Shown here in pieces: positions 14,692 to 22,135 of a DNA stretch of 34,144 bases; the stretch's first letter is position 1; each line of letters starts with the position of its first letter. Made by a program: the position numbers and the translations under genes. The DNA is taken from the NCBI GenBank assembly GCA_001898385.1, contig MKTT01000152.1, forward strand, positions 1 to 34,144. The letters are read 5' to 3'. The DNA comes from Planctomycetales bacterium 71-10. Its GTDB lineage: Bacteria > Planctomycetota > Planctomycetia > Isosphaerales > Isosphaeraceae. The notes under the pieces are model-generated. The model was not told where the DNA came from. It saw only the letters and a list, made by a program, of their open reading frames with translations, and did no database searches.

Positions 14692-16197
14692 TCAGGCGGC
14701 GCCCAGGTTCGATTCCAGGTCGGCGAGGATGTCGACGACGTTGTCGAAGCCGGGGAGGAGCGGGTCGCGGGCGTCGTCCTTGAGCCAGCCGACGACCTTC
14801 TTCTCGGCCGACATGACGGTGGAGTGGTTCCGGCCGCCGAAGTACCGGCCGATCTCGCTGTAGCTGGCGCCGGCGTGCTTGCGGGCCAGGTACATGGCCA
14901 GCATCCGGGGGTAGGCCAGCGTGCGGACGCGGCTCTCGGACTTCAGGCCGTCGGCGTCCACCTGGAAGAACAGGCAGACGGCCTTCTCGACGTCGCGCAG
15001 GGCCACCGACTGCACCGTGCAGCGGATGGTCTCGCGGAGGGCGGTCTTCGCCACCGCCATCCCCACCGGCCGGCCCATCAGCGAGGCGTGGGCCAGCACG
15101 CTCTGGAGCGCCCCTTCCAGCTCGCGAACGCTCGCCTTGACGTTCTCGGCGATGAAGTCGACCACCGCGTCCGGGACCTCGACGCCCCGGAGCTTCCCCT
15201 TCGACCGCACGATCGCCCTGCGGGTCTCGACGTCCGGCGTCTCCAGCTTCACGACCATCCCGCCCAGGAACCGCGTCGCCAGCTCGTCGGTCAGCCTGGC
15301 GATCTTCCGCGGGTGCTGGTCCGACGCCAGGACGATCGGCACCCCGCGCTCGATCAGGGCGTTGAACGTGTGGAGGAACTCCTCCTGCGTCGCCCGCTTC
15401 GAGGCCAGGAAGTGGACGTCGTCCACGACCAGGACGTTGACGTTGCGGTGCCGGCTGCGGAAGCTCGCCAGCGACGCCGTCCGCATCGCCTCCAGGAACC
15501 CGTTTGTGAACGCCTCGGCCGTGACGTGCACCACGTTCAGCCCCGGGTGGGCCTGACGCATCCCCAGGGCGATCCCTTCGAGCATGTGGGTCTTCCCCAG
15601 CCCGACGCCGCCGTGGATGAACAGCGGGTTGAACGACCGCCCGCCCGAGCGGACCATCTCGCGGGCCGCCGCGCAGGCGAGCTGCGACCCCGGCCCGACC
15701 ACGAAGTCGTCCAGCTTCCGCAGCACCCGGGCCGAGCCGGGCCCCCCCGCGACCGGCCGGGGCTGATCCATCGCCGGGGCCTCGGCCGGCGCGACCCTGG
15801 AACCGGCCCCGCGGGGGCGACGGCCGCCGTCGGCCGGTCGCTCGGGGATCGCCTCGCCCTCGCGGCGGGGCTCGGCCTCGTCGCAGACCTGGTACGAGAC
15901 CGGCAGCGCCCGGCCGATCACCTGGGCGACGGCGTCGGCCACGTTGGCGGCGAAGCCCGACTTGATCCGGTCGCGGAAGTAGGCGTTCGGGGCCAGCACC
16001 TCGACCGCCGCGCCGTCGCCGACGACCCCCAGCCGGACCCCTTCCCCGAACCAGAGCCCGAACCGGCCCTCGCCGATCCGCTCGGCCACGGCGTCCCGCA
16101 GGGCCCCTTCCATCGCGAAGGCGTCCGACGTCCGATCCGCCCGGGGCGCCGCCGCCTGCTTCTCGATTCCCTTCGACTTCCCGGTCGCCCCGGCCAT
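14692..16197 (-). CDS. dnaA: Chromosomal replication initiator DnaA
   Basis: DnaA binds DnaA boxes at oriC and opens the origin in its ATP form. Domain I is recognisable near the N-terminus (GRFGLWFGEGVRLGV, LAPNAYFRDRIKSGF), followed by a variable linker (about 120-165). The AAA+ domain III starts at LDDFVVGPGSQLACAAAREM, with Walker A GGVGLGKTH (Lys202), Walker B VLVVDDVHFLA and the box VII element SVRELEGAL. Domain IV at the C-terminus has YPRMLAMYLARKHAGASYSEIGRYFGGRNHSTVMSAEKKV, the DNA-binding helix-turn-helix signature. The ATG at 16197 gives 501 residues; an upstream extension to 16329 is possible but looks non-coding. The usual neighbours dnaN, recF, gyrB and rpmH are absent. Confidence 0.93.
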   Translation of the reverse strand: MAGATGKSKGIEKQAAAPRADRTSDAFAMEGALRDAVAERIGEGRFGLWFGEGVRLGVVGDGAAVEVLAPNAYFRDRIKSGFAANVADAVAQVIGRALPVSYQVCDEAEPRREGEAIPERPADGGRRPRGAGSRVAPAEAPAMDQPRPVAGGPGSARVLRKLDDFVVGPGSQLACAAAREMVRSGGRSFNPLFIHGGVGLGKTHMLEGIALGMRQAHPGLNVVHVTAEAFTNGFLEAMRTASLASFRSRHRNVNVLVVDDVHFLASKRATQEEFLHTFNALIERGVPIVLASDQHPRKIARLTDELATRFLGGMVVKLETPDVETRRAIVRSKGKLRGVEVPDAVVDFIAENVKASVRELEGALQSVLAHASLMGRPVGMAVAKTALRETIRCTVQSVALRDVEKAVCLFFQVDADGLKSESRVRTLAYPRMLAMYLARKHAGASYSEIGRYFGGRNHSTVMSAEKKVVGWLKDDARDPLLPGFDNVVDILADLESNLGAA

Positions 16198-16626
16198 GAT
16201 CGCGCCCCCCGCCTTCGACGTCCCTTCGGCCGCCGGGACTTCAACGAAGCCCGACGCTCTTCGCTCTCCGTCAATGGCGACCCAGGCTTCGCCGACCCCG
16301 CAAGCGGAGCAACTTCCCTCAGCCGCCACGAAGATATGCGCCCTGCGCGGGAGGCTGTCAAAGACGGGGACGCGGCCGATCCGCGAAGCGCGCCGCGATG
16401 CGCCAGGTGCGCCGGATGCGCCAGGCGAAGCTGGACCGATGGCGGAAGGTGCAAGGGCGGGCCGGCGTCAAGCGGGGCGAACCTTAACGCCGGCATCGAT
16501 CGCGCCCGGCAAGGAAGGGCGTTTCGCGGAATTCGACTCAAGCCTCACAGGTTCGCCCCTCGTAGGCTGGGCCGAGCCCCAGCTCACGGGAGCCGTGGCG
16601 TAACCCAGGCTGGGTCTCGACCCAGC
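16198..16626. other. Upstream region of dnaA without visible DnaA boxes
   Basis: This stretch of about 430 bases precedes dnaA. I looked for TTATCCACA-like 9-mers on both strands and for an AT-rich unwinding region, and found neither. The only structure is the inverted repeat at 16558-16632. Nothing supports an oriC here. Confidence 0.5.
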
Positions 16627-16632
16627 CTACGG
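16558..16632. repeat. GTAGGCTGGG-type inverted repeat
   Basis: Two inverted arms begin and end with CGTAGGCTGGG and CCCAGCCTACG. The right side alone forms a near-perfect hairpin, AGGCTGGGTC-TC-GACCCAGCCT, at 16607-16628. The left arm (GGCTGGGCCGAGCCCCAGC) is a slightly diverged copy. It looks like a small MITE-like or REP-like element with no coding capacity. Its right edge supplies the TAG stop of the adjacent minus-strand gene. Confidence 0.65.
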
Positions 16633-16977
16633 GACTCGGGCTTCGTCGGCCGCCATCCGCAAGCAGGAGAACGCCACGTATTCGTCCGAGAAGCTCGGCC
16701 CGTCGGCTTCCGTGCCGGCGAGCCATTCGTCGAAAGCGTCGTCTTGCGATTGGACCGCTTCCCTCATCGCCGCCAGCTCGTCGGCCCCGGACTTCGCGAG
16801 GATGTCCAGGCGAATGAGGTCGTCGGACACGCCGAAGCGTTCGGCCAGGGGGATGAGGCGACGCAACGCCGCCGGGACCTTGGCGGCGTCCAGGACGATC
16901 GTCGGGCGACTCTCGGCCGTCAGGCCGTACTTCGCCCGCATCGCGCCCGCGGGGAGCACCTCGAAGAAATCGCTCAT
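16627..16977 (-). CDS. Unknown small soluble protein
   Basis: The protein has 116 residues. The ATG at 16977 is preceded by GGAG at a good distance. It is acidic and mostly helical (VPAALRRLIPLAERFGVSDDLIRLDILAKSG, ADELAAMREAVQSQDDAFDEWL), with no membrane segment. The start lies 34 bases after the FmdB-type gene on the same strand, so the two may be co-transcribed. The stop codon lies within the adjacent GTAGGCTGGG repeat, so the C-terminus may have been altered by its insertion. I do not recognise the family. Confidence 0.65.
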   Translation of the reverse strand: MSDFFEVLPAGAMRAKYGLTAESRPTIVLDAAKVPAALRRLIPLAERFGVSDDLIRLDILAKSGADELAAMREAVQSQDDAFDEWLAGTEADGPSFSDEYVAFSCLRMAADEARVP

Positions 16978-17011
16978 CGAAGGATCTCCGATCGGCCGCC
17001 TCGATCGGCCC

Positions 17012-17254
17012 TCAGTTCATCGCACAGCCGCCGGGGCCGCAGCCGGGCTTGCCGCAGCCGTTGAAGGCGGTGAGGCCGGGGCCCGAGGCGGGCGTGTAGC
17101 CGAGGGTGCCGGTGGGGGAGGATGCGGGGACGCTGAACTGCTTGGCGACCTCGACGTTGCCGCACTTCGGGCAGCGGGCGACGTCGGAGTCGTTGCGGAT
17201 CAGAGCCTCGAAGGTGTAATCGCAGGGCTCGCAGCGGTATTCATAGAGGGGCAC
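17012..17254 (-). CDS. FmdB-type zinc ribbon protein
   Basis: The protein has 80 residues from a GTG at 17254; an upstream ATG at 17293 is possible. The GTG is preferred because family members begin M-P-L-Y-E-Y-R-C, and the sequence here is VPLYEYRCEPCDYTFEAL with GGAG upstream. Two CxxC knuckles (YRCEPC and ARCPKC) form the zinc ribbon at residues 6-40. The C-terminus is Gly/Cys-rich (GCGKPGCGPGGCAMN), as in other FmdB-like proteins. It was named after a putative regulator of formamidase, but its actual role is unknown. It is divergent from the nnrE gene, with 82 bases between the two starts. Confidence 0.88.
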   Translation of the reverse strand: MPLYEYRCEPCDYTFEALIRNDSDVARCPKCGNVEVAKQFSVPASSPTGTLGYTPASGPGLTAFNGCGKPGCGPGGCAMN

Positions 17255-17336
17255 GGCCGGGGCTCCATCGGTGTCGCATCGGGGAGGATTCATGGATTTT
17301 CGGAGAGTCCGCCCGGCTTGTCAACGGAGGTCGCCC

Positions 17337-18020
17337 ATGTCCGCCCGCCCCCCATGCCGCCCGCTGTCGCGCGAGGAGGTCCGCAGCCTGGACGTCCTGG
17401 CCGCCGACGAGTTCGGCCTGCCGACGCTGGTCCTGATGGAGAACGCCGGCCGGGGCGCGGCCGACCGGCTGGTCGAGCTGGCCGGCGGGTCGACGCCCCG
17501 CGTCCTGATCCTCTGCGGCCCGGGGAACAACGGCGGCGACGGCGGCGTCGCCGCCCGTCACCTGGACGCCCGCGGCTGGGACGTCTCGCTCCTCTGGCTC
17601 GCCGAGCCCGAGACGATCCGCGGCGACGCCCGCGTCCAGCGGGAGATCCTGGAACGCTCCGGCGTCCCCCAGCAGGCCGGCCCCGCCCCCGACGACCTCG
17701 ACGCCCGGATCGCCGGGGCCGACTGGCTCGTCGACGGCCTCCTCGGCACCGGGCTGACGCGGCCGGTGGAGGGATCGCTCCGCGACGCGATCGAGGCGAT
17801 GAACCGCTCGGGCCGGCCGATCCTCGCCCTGGACCTCCCCTCGGGCCTGGACGCCGACTCGGGCCGGCCGCTGGGCGTCGCCGTCCGCGCGAGGGCCACC
17901 GTCACCTTCGCCGCCCACAAGCTCGGCTTCGACGCCCCCGGCGCGTCGGGCTACACCGGCGACGTGACCGTCGTCGACATCGGCCTGCCGGGATCCTTGC
18001 TGAGGAGGTTCGCCCGATGA
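17337..18020 (+). CDS. nnrE: NAD(P)H-hydrate epimerase (YjeF N-terminal type)
   Basis: This enzyme repairs damaged cofactor by epimerising R-NAD(P)HX to the S form, which a dehydratase then restores to NAD(P)H. The 227-residue protein is the stand-alone epimerase domain; no ADP-dependent dehydratase domain (NnrD) is fused or adjacent. Motifs seen are the N-terminal LSREEVRSLDVLAADEFGLPTLVLMENAG, the nucleotide-binding loop CGPGNNGGDGGVAARHL, VDGLLGTGLTRPVEG and LALDLPSGLDADSG, which contains the catalytic-site Asp region. The ATG at 17337 has CGGAGG six bases upstream, which rejects the longer start at 17271. The stop overlaps the next ATG. Confidence 0.92.
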   Translation: MSARPPCRPLSREEVRSLDVLAADEFGLPTLVLMENAGRGAADRLVELAGGSTPRVLILCGPGNNGGDGGVAARHLDARGWDVSLLWLAEPETIRGDARVQREILERSGVPQQAGPAPDDLDARIAGADWLVDGLLGTGLTRPVEGSLRDAIEAMNRSGRPILALDLPSGLDADSGRPLGVAVRARATVTFAAHKLGFDAPGASGYTGDVTVVDIGLPGSLLRRFAR

Positions 18021-19126
18021 GCCCGACCCGATTCGCCCTCCCCCTGCTCCTCGCGACGGCCCCCCTCCGGGCCGAGGAGCCGCCCGCCCCCATCGCCGAA
18101 GCCTTCGCGCCCCCCGCGCGACTGTCCGACGACCTGGGGACGTATCGTCCCCCCTTGATGTTCGCCGACGGCCGCGTCGCGAAGACGCCCGCCGAGTGGG
18201 CGGAGCGCCGAGGCGAGATCCTCGACGACTGGCGGTCGCGGATCGGCGGCCGGCCCCCGATCGAGCGGCCCCGGCTCGAGACGCTGGGCGAGGAGCGCGA
18301 GGGACCGTACCTCCGGCGCAAGGTGCGCGTGGAGGTCGCAACCGACCGGACGACGCCGGGGTATCTGCTGGTCCCGGACGGCCCCGGGCCGCACCCGGCG
18401 ATGCTGGTGGTCTTCTACGAGCCCGAGACGGCGGTCGGCCTGGGGGGCAAGCCGCATCGCGACTTCGCCCGCCGCCTGGCCGGTCGGGGCTTCGCCTGCC
18501 TCTCCATCGGCTTCGACCCGCGCACGCTGGACCCGTCGGCCTGGGACCCGCCGATGCAGCCGCTGGCCTACCTGGCGCACGTCGCGTCCAACGCCTTGAC
18601 GGCGATGCAGGCCCTGCCCGAGATCGACCCGAAACGGGTCGGCGTGATGGGCCACTCCTACGGCGGCAAGTGGGCCCTGTTCGCCGCCTGCCTGGACGAC
18701 CGCTTCGCCTGCGGCGTCTGGTCCGACCCGGGGATCGTCTTCGACGAGGCCCGTCCGAACGTCAACTACTGGGAGCCCTGGTACCTGGGCTGGGAGCCCG
18801 GCCGCACGCGCAAGCCGGGCCTCATCACCCCCGAGTCCCCCCGCACCGGGGCCTACGCCGAACTCGTCGCCGACGGCCGCGACCTCCACGAGCTGCTCGC
18901 CCTGATGCCGCCCCGCCCGTTCCTGGTCAGCGGCGGCGCCGAGGATTCCCCCGAGCGCTGGCGCCCCCTGAACCACGTCCGGGCCGTCGCCGACCTCTTG
19001 GCCGCCCCGCCCTGCGTCGCCATGACCAACCGCCCGGCCCACGACCCGGACGACGAATCGATCGCCCGGATCGTGGCGTTCCTGGAACGCGCGCTCAGGC
19101 CGGGCTCGGGGCCGCGAGGGCGATGA
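18017..19126 (+). CDS. Secreted alpha/beta hydrolase (acetyl xylan esterase/dienelactone hydrolase-like)
   Basis: The protein has 369 residues. The ATG overlaps the nnrE stop (ATGA) and has GAGGAGG upstream. Residues 1-19 are a signal peptide (FALPLLLATAPLRA). The catalytic domain shows the nucleophile elbow VGVMGHSYGGKWALFAA with Ser at residue 214, an acid candidate in LVSGGAEDSPERW, and the base His in NRPAHDPDDES. An oxyanion-type start (HPAMLVVFYEPET) fits the fold. Family members deacetylate or de-esterify polysaccharides or small esters outside the cytoplasm. It is unusual for it to be coupled to a cytoplasmic cofactor-repair enzyme. The 3' end overlaps the convergent lipoprotein gene by 32 bases. 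Confidence 0.85.
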   Translation: MSPTRFALPLLLATAPLRAEEPPAPIAEAFAPPARLSDDLGTYRPPLMFADGRVAKTPAEWAERRGEILDDWRSRIGGRPPIERPRLETLGEEREGPYLRRKVRVEVATDRTTPGYLLVPDGPGPHPAMLVVFYEPETAVGLGGKPHRDFARRLAGRGFACLSIGFDPRTLDPSAWDPPMQPLAYLAHVASNALTAMQALPEIDPKRVGVMGHSYGGKWALFAACLDDRFACGVWSDPGIVFDEARPNVNYWEPWYLGWEPGRTRKPGLITPESPRTGAYAELVADGRDLHELLALMPPRPFLVSGGAEDSPERWRPLNHVRAVADLLAAPPCVAMTNRPAHDPDDESIARIVAFLERALRPGSGPRGR

Positions 19127-19349
19127 CCGGGGCCGCGGCCGGGCGCAAGCTCAGCGGGACTCCCATCTTGGGCCTCCCCCCCTTCTGCTTGGGAGGGGGC
19201 TTCATCTCGCCGGGGGACGGAGGGGCGACATAGGGGGCGTTCTCGGGCGTATCCTGGAGGCTGTCGCCGCAGCCCGCCAGGCTCGGACCGAGCAGCGACA
19301 GCCCGAACAGAGCCTTCTTCACCTGAACTTTCACCGGAACCGACGTCAT
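19095..19349 (-). CDS. Small lipoprotein
   Basis: The protein has 84 residues from the ATG at 19349, which follows AAGGAG; another ATG six codons upstream is possible. The N-terminus has KVQVKKALFGLSLLGPSLAGC, a lipoprotein signal with the lipobox L-A-G-C. The mature part is Pro/Lys-rich (PPSPGEMKPPPKQKGGRPK) and short. It lies downstream of the DUF1559 gene on the same strand. Such small lipoproteins commonly follow DUF1559 genes in planctomycetes, by general recollection. Its 3' end overlaps the hydrolase gene, which is convergent. Confidence 0.7.
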   Translation of the reverse strand: MTSVPVKVQVKKALFGLSLLGPSLAGCGDSLQDTPENAPYVAPPSPGEMKPPPKQKGGRPKMGVPLSLRPAAAPVIALAAPSPA

Positions 19350-19503
19350 CGCGGTCGTCTCCTTCATCCCAACGTGGCCGCTCGAAGGCCTTGTACTCGG
19401 AAAGGCGCCGCCAGCCCGGGCGCGGGCGCGAGCGGGCGACGGCGCGAGATGGATGGGCGCGACCGGGGCCGAGGCCCCCATCGCCGCCCGCCGGCGAATC
19501 AAT

Positions 19504-20589
19504 TCAATAGGCGTCGGAGCTGATGACCTCGCCGCCGTTCCGCGTGCCGAGCGCCCACCACGTCTGGACGGCGATGCTGTCCTTGATGAACTTGACCGAG
19601 CCGTCGGCGAAGGCGACGTTGACGCCGCCGGAGTGGTTGCTGGTGGCCGTGACGATGCCGTTGATCCCGCCGTTGTCGCCGTCGTTGTGGCCGGCCGAGT
19701 CGATGCAGGACAGCCCGTTGGGCGTGTTGAAGTGGGTGTAGGCGTTGTTCCCGACGTTCCAAGGATAGCCAAAGGTCCAGTAGGCCCCGCTCGACACCGA
19801 GTTGAACGAGGTGGTCGTCACCGGGGCTGACTTGCACGCGTTGAGGAACGTCAGGGCGTCGTTGGTCGCCTGCGCCGGCGGCAGGTTGAACCCCGCGGTG
19901 GCGACCTTGTAATAGCCCCGCTTGCCGTTGCTGCTCCCCGGCGTGACGACGGGGTTGCCCGAGAGGCCGAGCAGCTTCTCGCTGAACAACGCCGTGTTGG
20001 AGGTCCCGTCGGATACGGACTGCAGGCCGAAGTAGGCCTTGTTCTCCGGCGGCCATCCCCAGGACATGGGGAAGTTCGTCTCGTTGGGGACGATGGTGCC
20101 AGTCCAGGCGCTGATCACGCCGGGGCCGCCCCAGTTGCCGTGATAGCTCAGCGGGGCCCAGGGGAAGCCGGGCCGCTGGGCCTGGCTCTCCGAAGGACAA
20201 AGGAGGGTCGCGACCGACATGTAGCCCACCGTGGAGTTGTGGGGCCAGTCGGACTGGATGTTGAAGTTGAACGCGTTGACCGCGGTCTGCAGCTCCATGT
20301 TGGCGGCGATGGCGATCGGCCAGCCGGCGCACCAGCCCCAGCCGGGGCCGCCGGAGTTTTTCGGGTCGTAGGCGGGGCCGAGAAAGGTGACCATGGCCGG
20401 CAGGGCGTTGTTCGACGAGTGGTAGTTGTGCACGGCCAGGCCGAGCTGCTTCAGGTTGTTGACGCACTGGGCGCGGCGGGCGGCCTCGCGGGCCGCCTGG
20501 ACGGCCGGGAGGAGGAGGGCGATCAGGACGGCGATGATGGCGATGACCACCAGCAGCTCGATCAGCGTGAACCCTTGCCTACGATTCAT
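19504..20589 (-). CDS. DUF1559 pseudopilin-like protein
   Basis: The protein has 361 residues. The start ATG at 20589 is preceded by AGGAG. The N-terminus is a type IV prepilin signal, MNRRQGFTLIELLVVIAIIA, with Gly6-Phe7 as the cleavage site and the conserved Glu at mature position 5; the hydrophobic helix continues to VQAAREAARRAQC. The C-terminal part carries the DUF1559 features CPSES, SDGTSNTALFSEKL and the end motif VAFADGSVKFIKDSI, known as the H-X9-DG region. These proteins are greatly expanded in planctomycetes and are thought to be exported pilin-like envelope proteins. It is divergent from the XylR-like regulator, which may control it. Confidence 0.95.
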   Translation of the reverse strand: MNRRQGFTLIELLVVIAIIAVLIALLLPAVQAAREAARRAQCVNNLKQLGLAVHNYHSSNNALPAMVTFLGPAYDPKNSGGPGWGWCAGWPIAIAANMELQTAVNAFNFNIQSDWPHNSTVGYMSVATLLCPSESQAQRPGFPWAPLSYHGNWGGPGVISAWTGTIVPNETNFPMSWGWPPENKAYFGLQSVSDGTSNTALFSEKLLGLSGNPVVTPGSSNGKRGYYKVATAGFNLPPAQATNDALTFLNACKSAPVTTTSFNSVSSGAYWTFGYPWNVGNNAYTHFNTPNGLSCIDSAGHNDGDNGGINGIVTATSNHSGGVNVAFADGSVKFIKDSIAVQTWWALGTRNGGEVISSDAY

Positions 20590-20718
20590 GGCGCGAGATT
20601 CTCCTGCACGAGGGAGGCCGTCGACCTTTCGGGAGAGGTCGGCGTAGGAGGTGAAGGGACCTTGATTGAGAGGATATGGCCCCCTATAACGGACGTGCCA
20701 TGCGGTTTCCGGGCGAAA

Positions 20719-20734
20719 ACCTAAGAGATTAGGT
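20719..20734. promoter_or_regulatory. Perfect dyad, candidate operator
   Basis: ACCTAA-GAGA-TTAGGT is a 6-4-6 perfect inverted repeat in the 297-base gap between the DUF1559 gene and the divergent XylR-like regulator. It stands out as AT-rich within GC-rich sequence. It could be the operator of the regulator. The rest of the gap shows nothing clear. Confidence 0.35.
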
Positions 20735-20886
20735 CTGGCGCGGGCCCGCCCGCCCCTGGACGTCGCCTCCTTCGTCGTGCATGCCGCCGGGTACCGCGGC
20801 CGAGCGCCGGCCTCGCCGCGCGTCCGCCCTCGCACGCCCATGCCCCGAACCCCGCCGCCCATGGGCCAAAGCAGGGGAACCCCGCC

Positions 20887-22107
20887 ATGACCAGCCCCGC
20901 GAGACGAGAGACGCCGCCTCACGTCGCCGTGCTCGTCGAGACCTCCATGGCCTACGGCCGCGAGATGCTCCACGGCGTCGCCGAGTATCTCCGCGAGACC
21001 GAGCCCTGGACGATCTACTTCGAGCACCGCTCGCTCCAGGATCCGGCCCCGCTCTGGCTGGACGGATGGCGGGGCGACGGCATCATCACGCGGCTCTCGC
21101 CCCAGCTCTCGGACGTCGTCCTGAGGTCGAGGGTCCCCACGGTGGACCTGGACGATCAGGGGCCGGAGACCGACGTCCCGAACGTCCAGAGCGACCACGA
21201 GGCCATCGGGGCGCTGGGGTTGGAGCACCTCCTCGGGCTCGGGCTGGGCCGGTTCGCCTACGTCGGCCACGCCCACTTCGGCTGGTCGATCCGCCGCCGC
21301 GACGGCTTCGCCGCCGCCGCCCGGGCCGCGGGCTGCCGGTGCGAGGCGTACGAGTCCGAGAGCCCCGTCTCGTGGGGCCATCAGCAGGCCTCGTGGGAGT
21401 CGGAGACGGAGACGCTCGCCCGATGGCTGGCGGGACGGCCCCGCCCCTTCGGCGTCATGGCCTGCAACGACTTCGTGGGGATCCAGGTCCTCGACGCCTG
21501 CCGGCGGGCCGGGCTCGCCGTCCCCGAAGAGGTCGCCGTCGTCGGCGTCGACAACGACACCTTGGCCTGCGAGCTGGCCCATCCTCCGCTCAGCAGCGTC
21601 ATCCCCGACTGCCGGCGGATCGGCCATGAGGCGGCCTCCCTCCTGCACTCCCTGATGGGCCGGCGCCGGCCGGGGCGACGGCGGCTGGAGGTCCCGCCCC
21701 TGGGGGTCGCCGTCCGGCGCTCGACCGACGTCGCGAAGGAGGTCGGCGACCCGGTCGTGAACAGGGCCCTCCGCTTCATCCGCGAGCGGGCGCGCGACAA
21801 CATCGGCGTCGAGGACGTGGCGTCGCACGTCGGGACGTCGCGCAGCGTCCTCCAGCGCCGGTTCCGCGCCGCCCTGGACCGCACCATCCACGGCTCGATC
21901 GCCGAGACCCGCCTCGGGCTGGCCAAGCGACTCCTGCTGGAGACCGACCTCGCGCTGCCGGACGTGGCGGCGCGGTCCGGCTTCTCGCACGCGGAATACC
22001 TGAGCGCCGCCTTCCGCCAGGCCACCGGCACGCCGCCGGGAGCGTTCCGGCGCCGGCATCGGAGGCCACCCGCCCCCGAGGCCGGGCCCCTGGCCGAGCG
22101 GTCCTGA
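20887..22107 (+). CDS. XylR-like transcriptional regulator (sugar-binding sensor plus AraC HTH)
   Basis: The protein has 406 residues. Residues about 13-280 form a LacI/periplasmic-binding-protein-like sensor: HVAVLVETSMAYGREMLHGVAEYL at the start, GLGRFAYVGHAHFGWSIRRRDGF, FGVMACNDFVGIQVLDACRRAGLAVPEEVAVVGVDND and PLSSVIPDCRRIG are all typical. Residues about 295-395 are the AraC-type double helix-turn-helix (IGVEDVASHVGTSRSVLQRRFRAAL and LALPDVAARSGFSHAEYLSAAFRQATGTPPGAFRRR). E. coli XylR has the same domain order and senses xylose; the ligand here is unknown. Regulators of this type are numerous in planctomycetes. It probably controls its own promoter region and the divergent DUF1559 operon. 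Confidence 0.92.
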   Translation: MTSPARRETPPHVAVLVETSMAYGREMLHGVAEYLRETEPWTIYFEHRSLQDPAPLWLDGWRGDGIITRLSPQLSDVVLRSRVPTVDLDDQGPETDVPNVQSDHEAIGALGLEHLLGLGLGRFAYVGHAHFGWSIRRRDGFAAAARAAGCRCEAYESESPVSWGHQQASWESETETLARWLAGRPRPFGVMACNDFVGIQVLDACRRAGLAVPEEVAVVGVDNDTLACELAHPPLSSVIPDCRRIGHEAASLLHSLMGRRRPGRRRLEVPPLGVAVRRSTDVAKEVGDPVVNRALRFIRERARDNIGVEDVASHVGTSRSVLQRRFRAALDRTIHGSIAETRLGLAKRLLLETDLALPDVAARSGFSHAEYLSAAFRQATGTPPGAFRRRHRRPPAPEAGPLAERS

Positions 22108-22135
22108 GAGTGCCTCCGGCCCCGGCCCCCACCCC

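Noticed and set aside
14587..17064. An 825-residue plus-strand frame across dnaA
   Set aside because: It is antisense to a fully motif-supported DnaA and begins inside the palindromic repeat block.
20670..20710. Possible sigma-54 promoter (TGGCAC element on the minus strand)
   Set aside because: TGGCAC is present, but the GC of the -12 element is missing at the required spacing.
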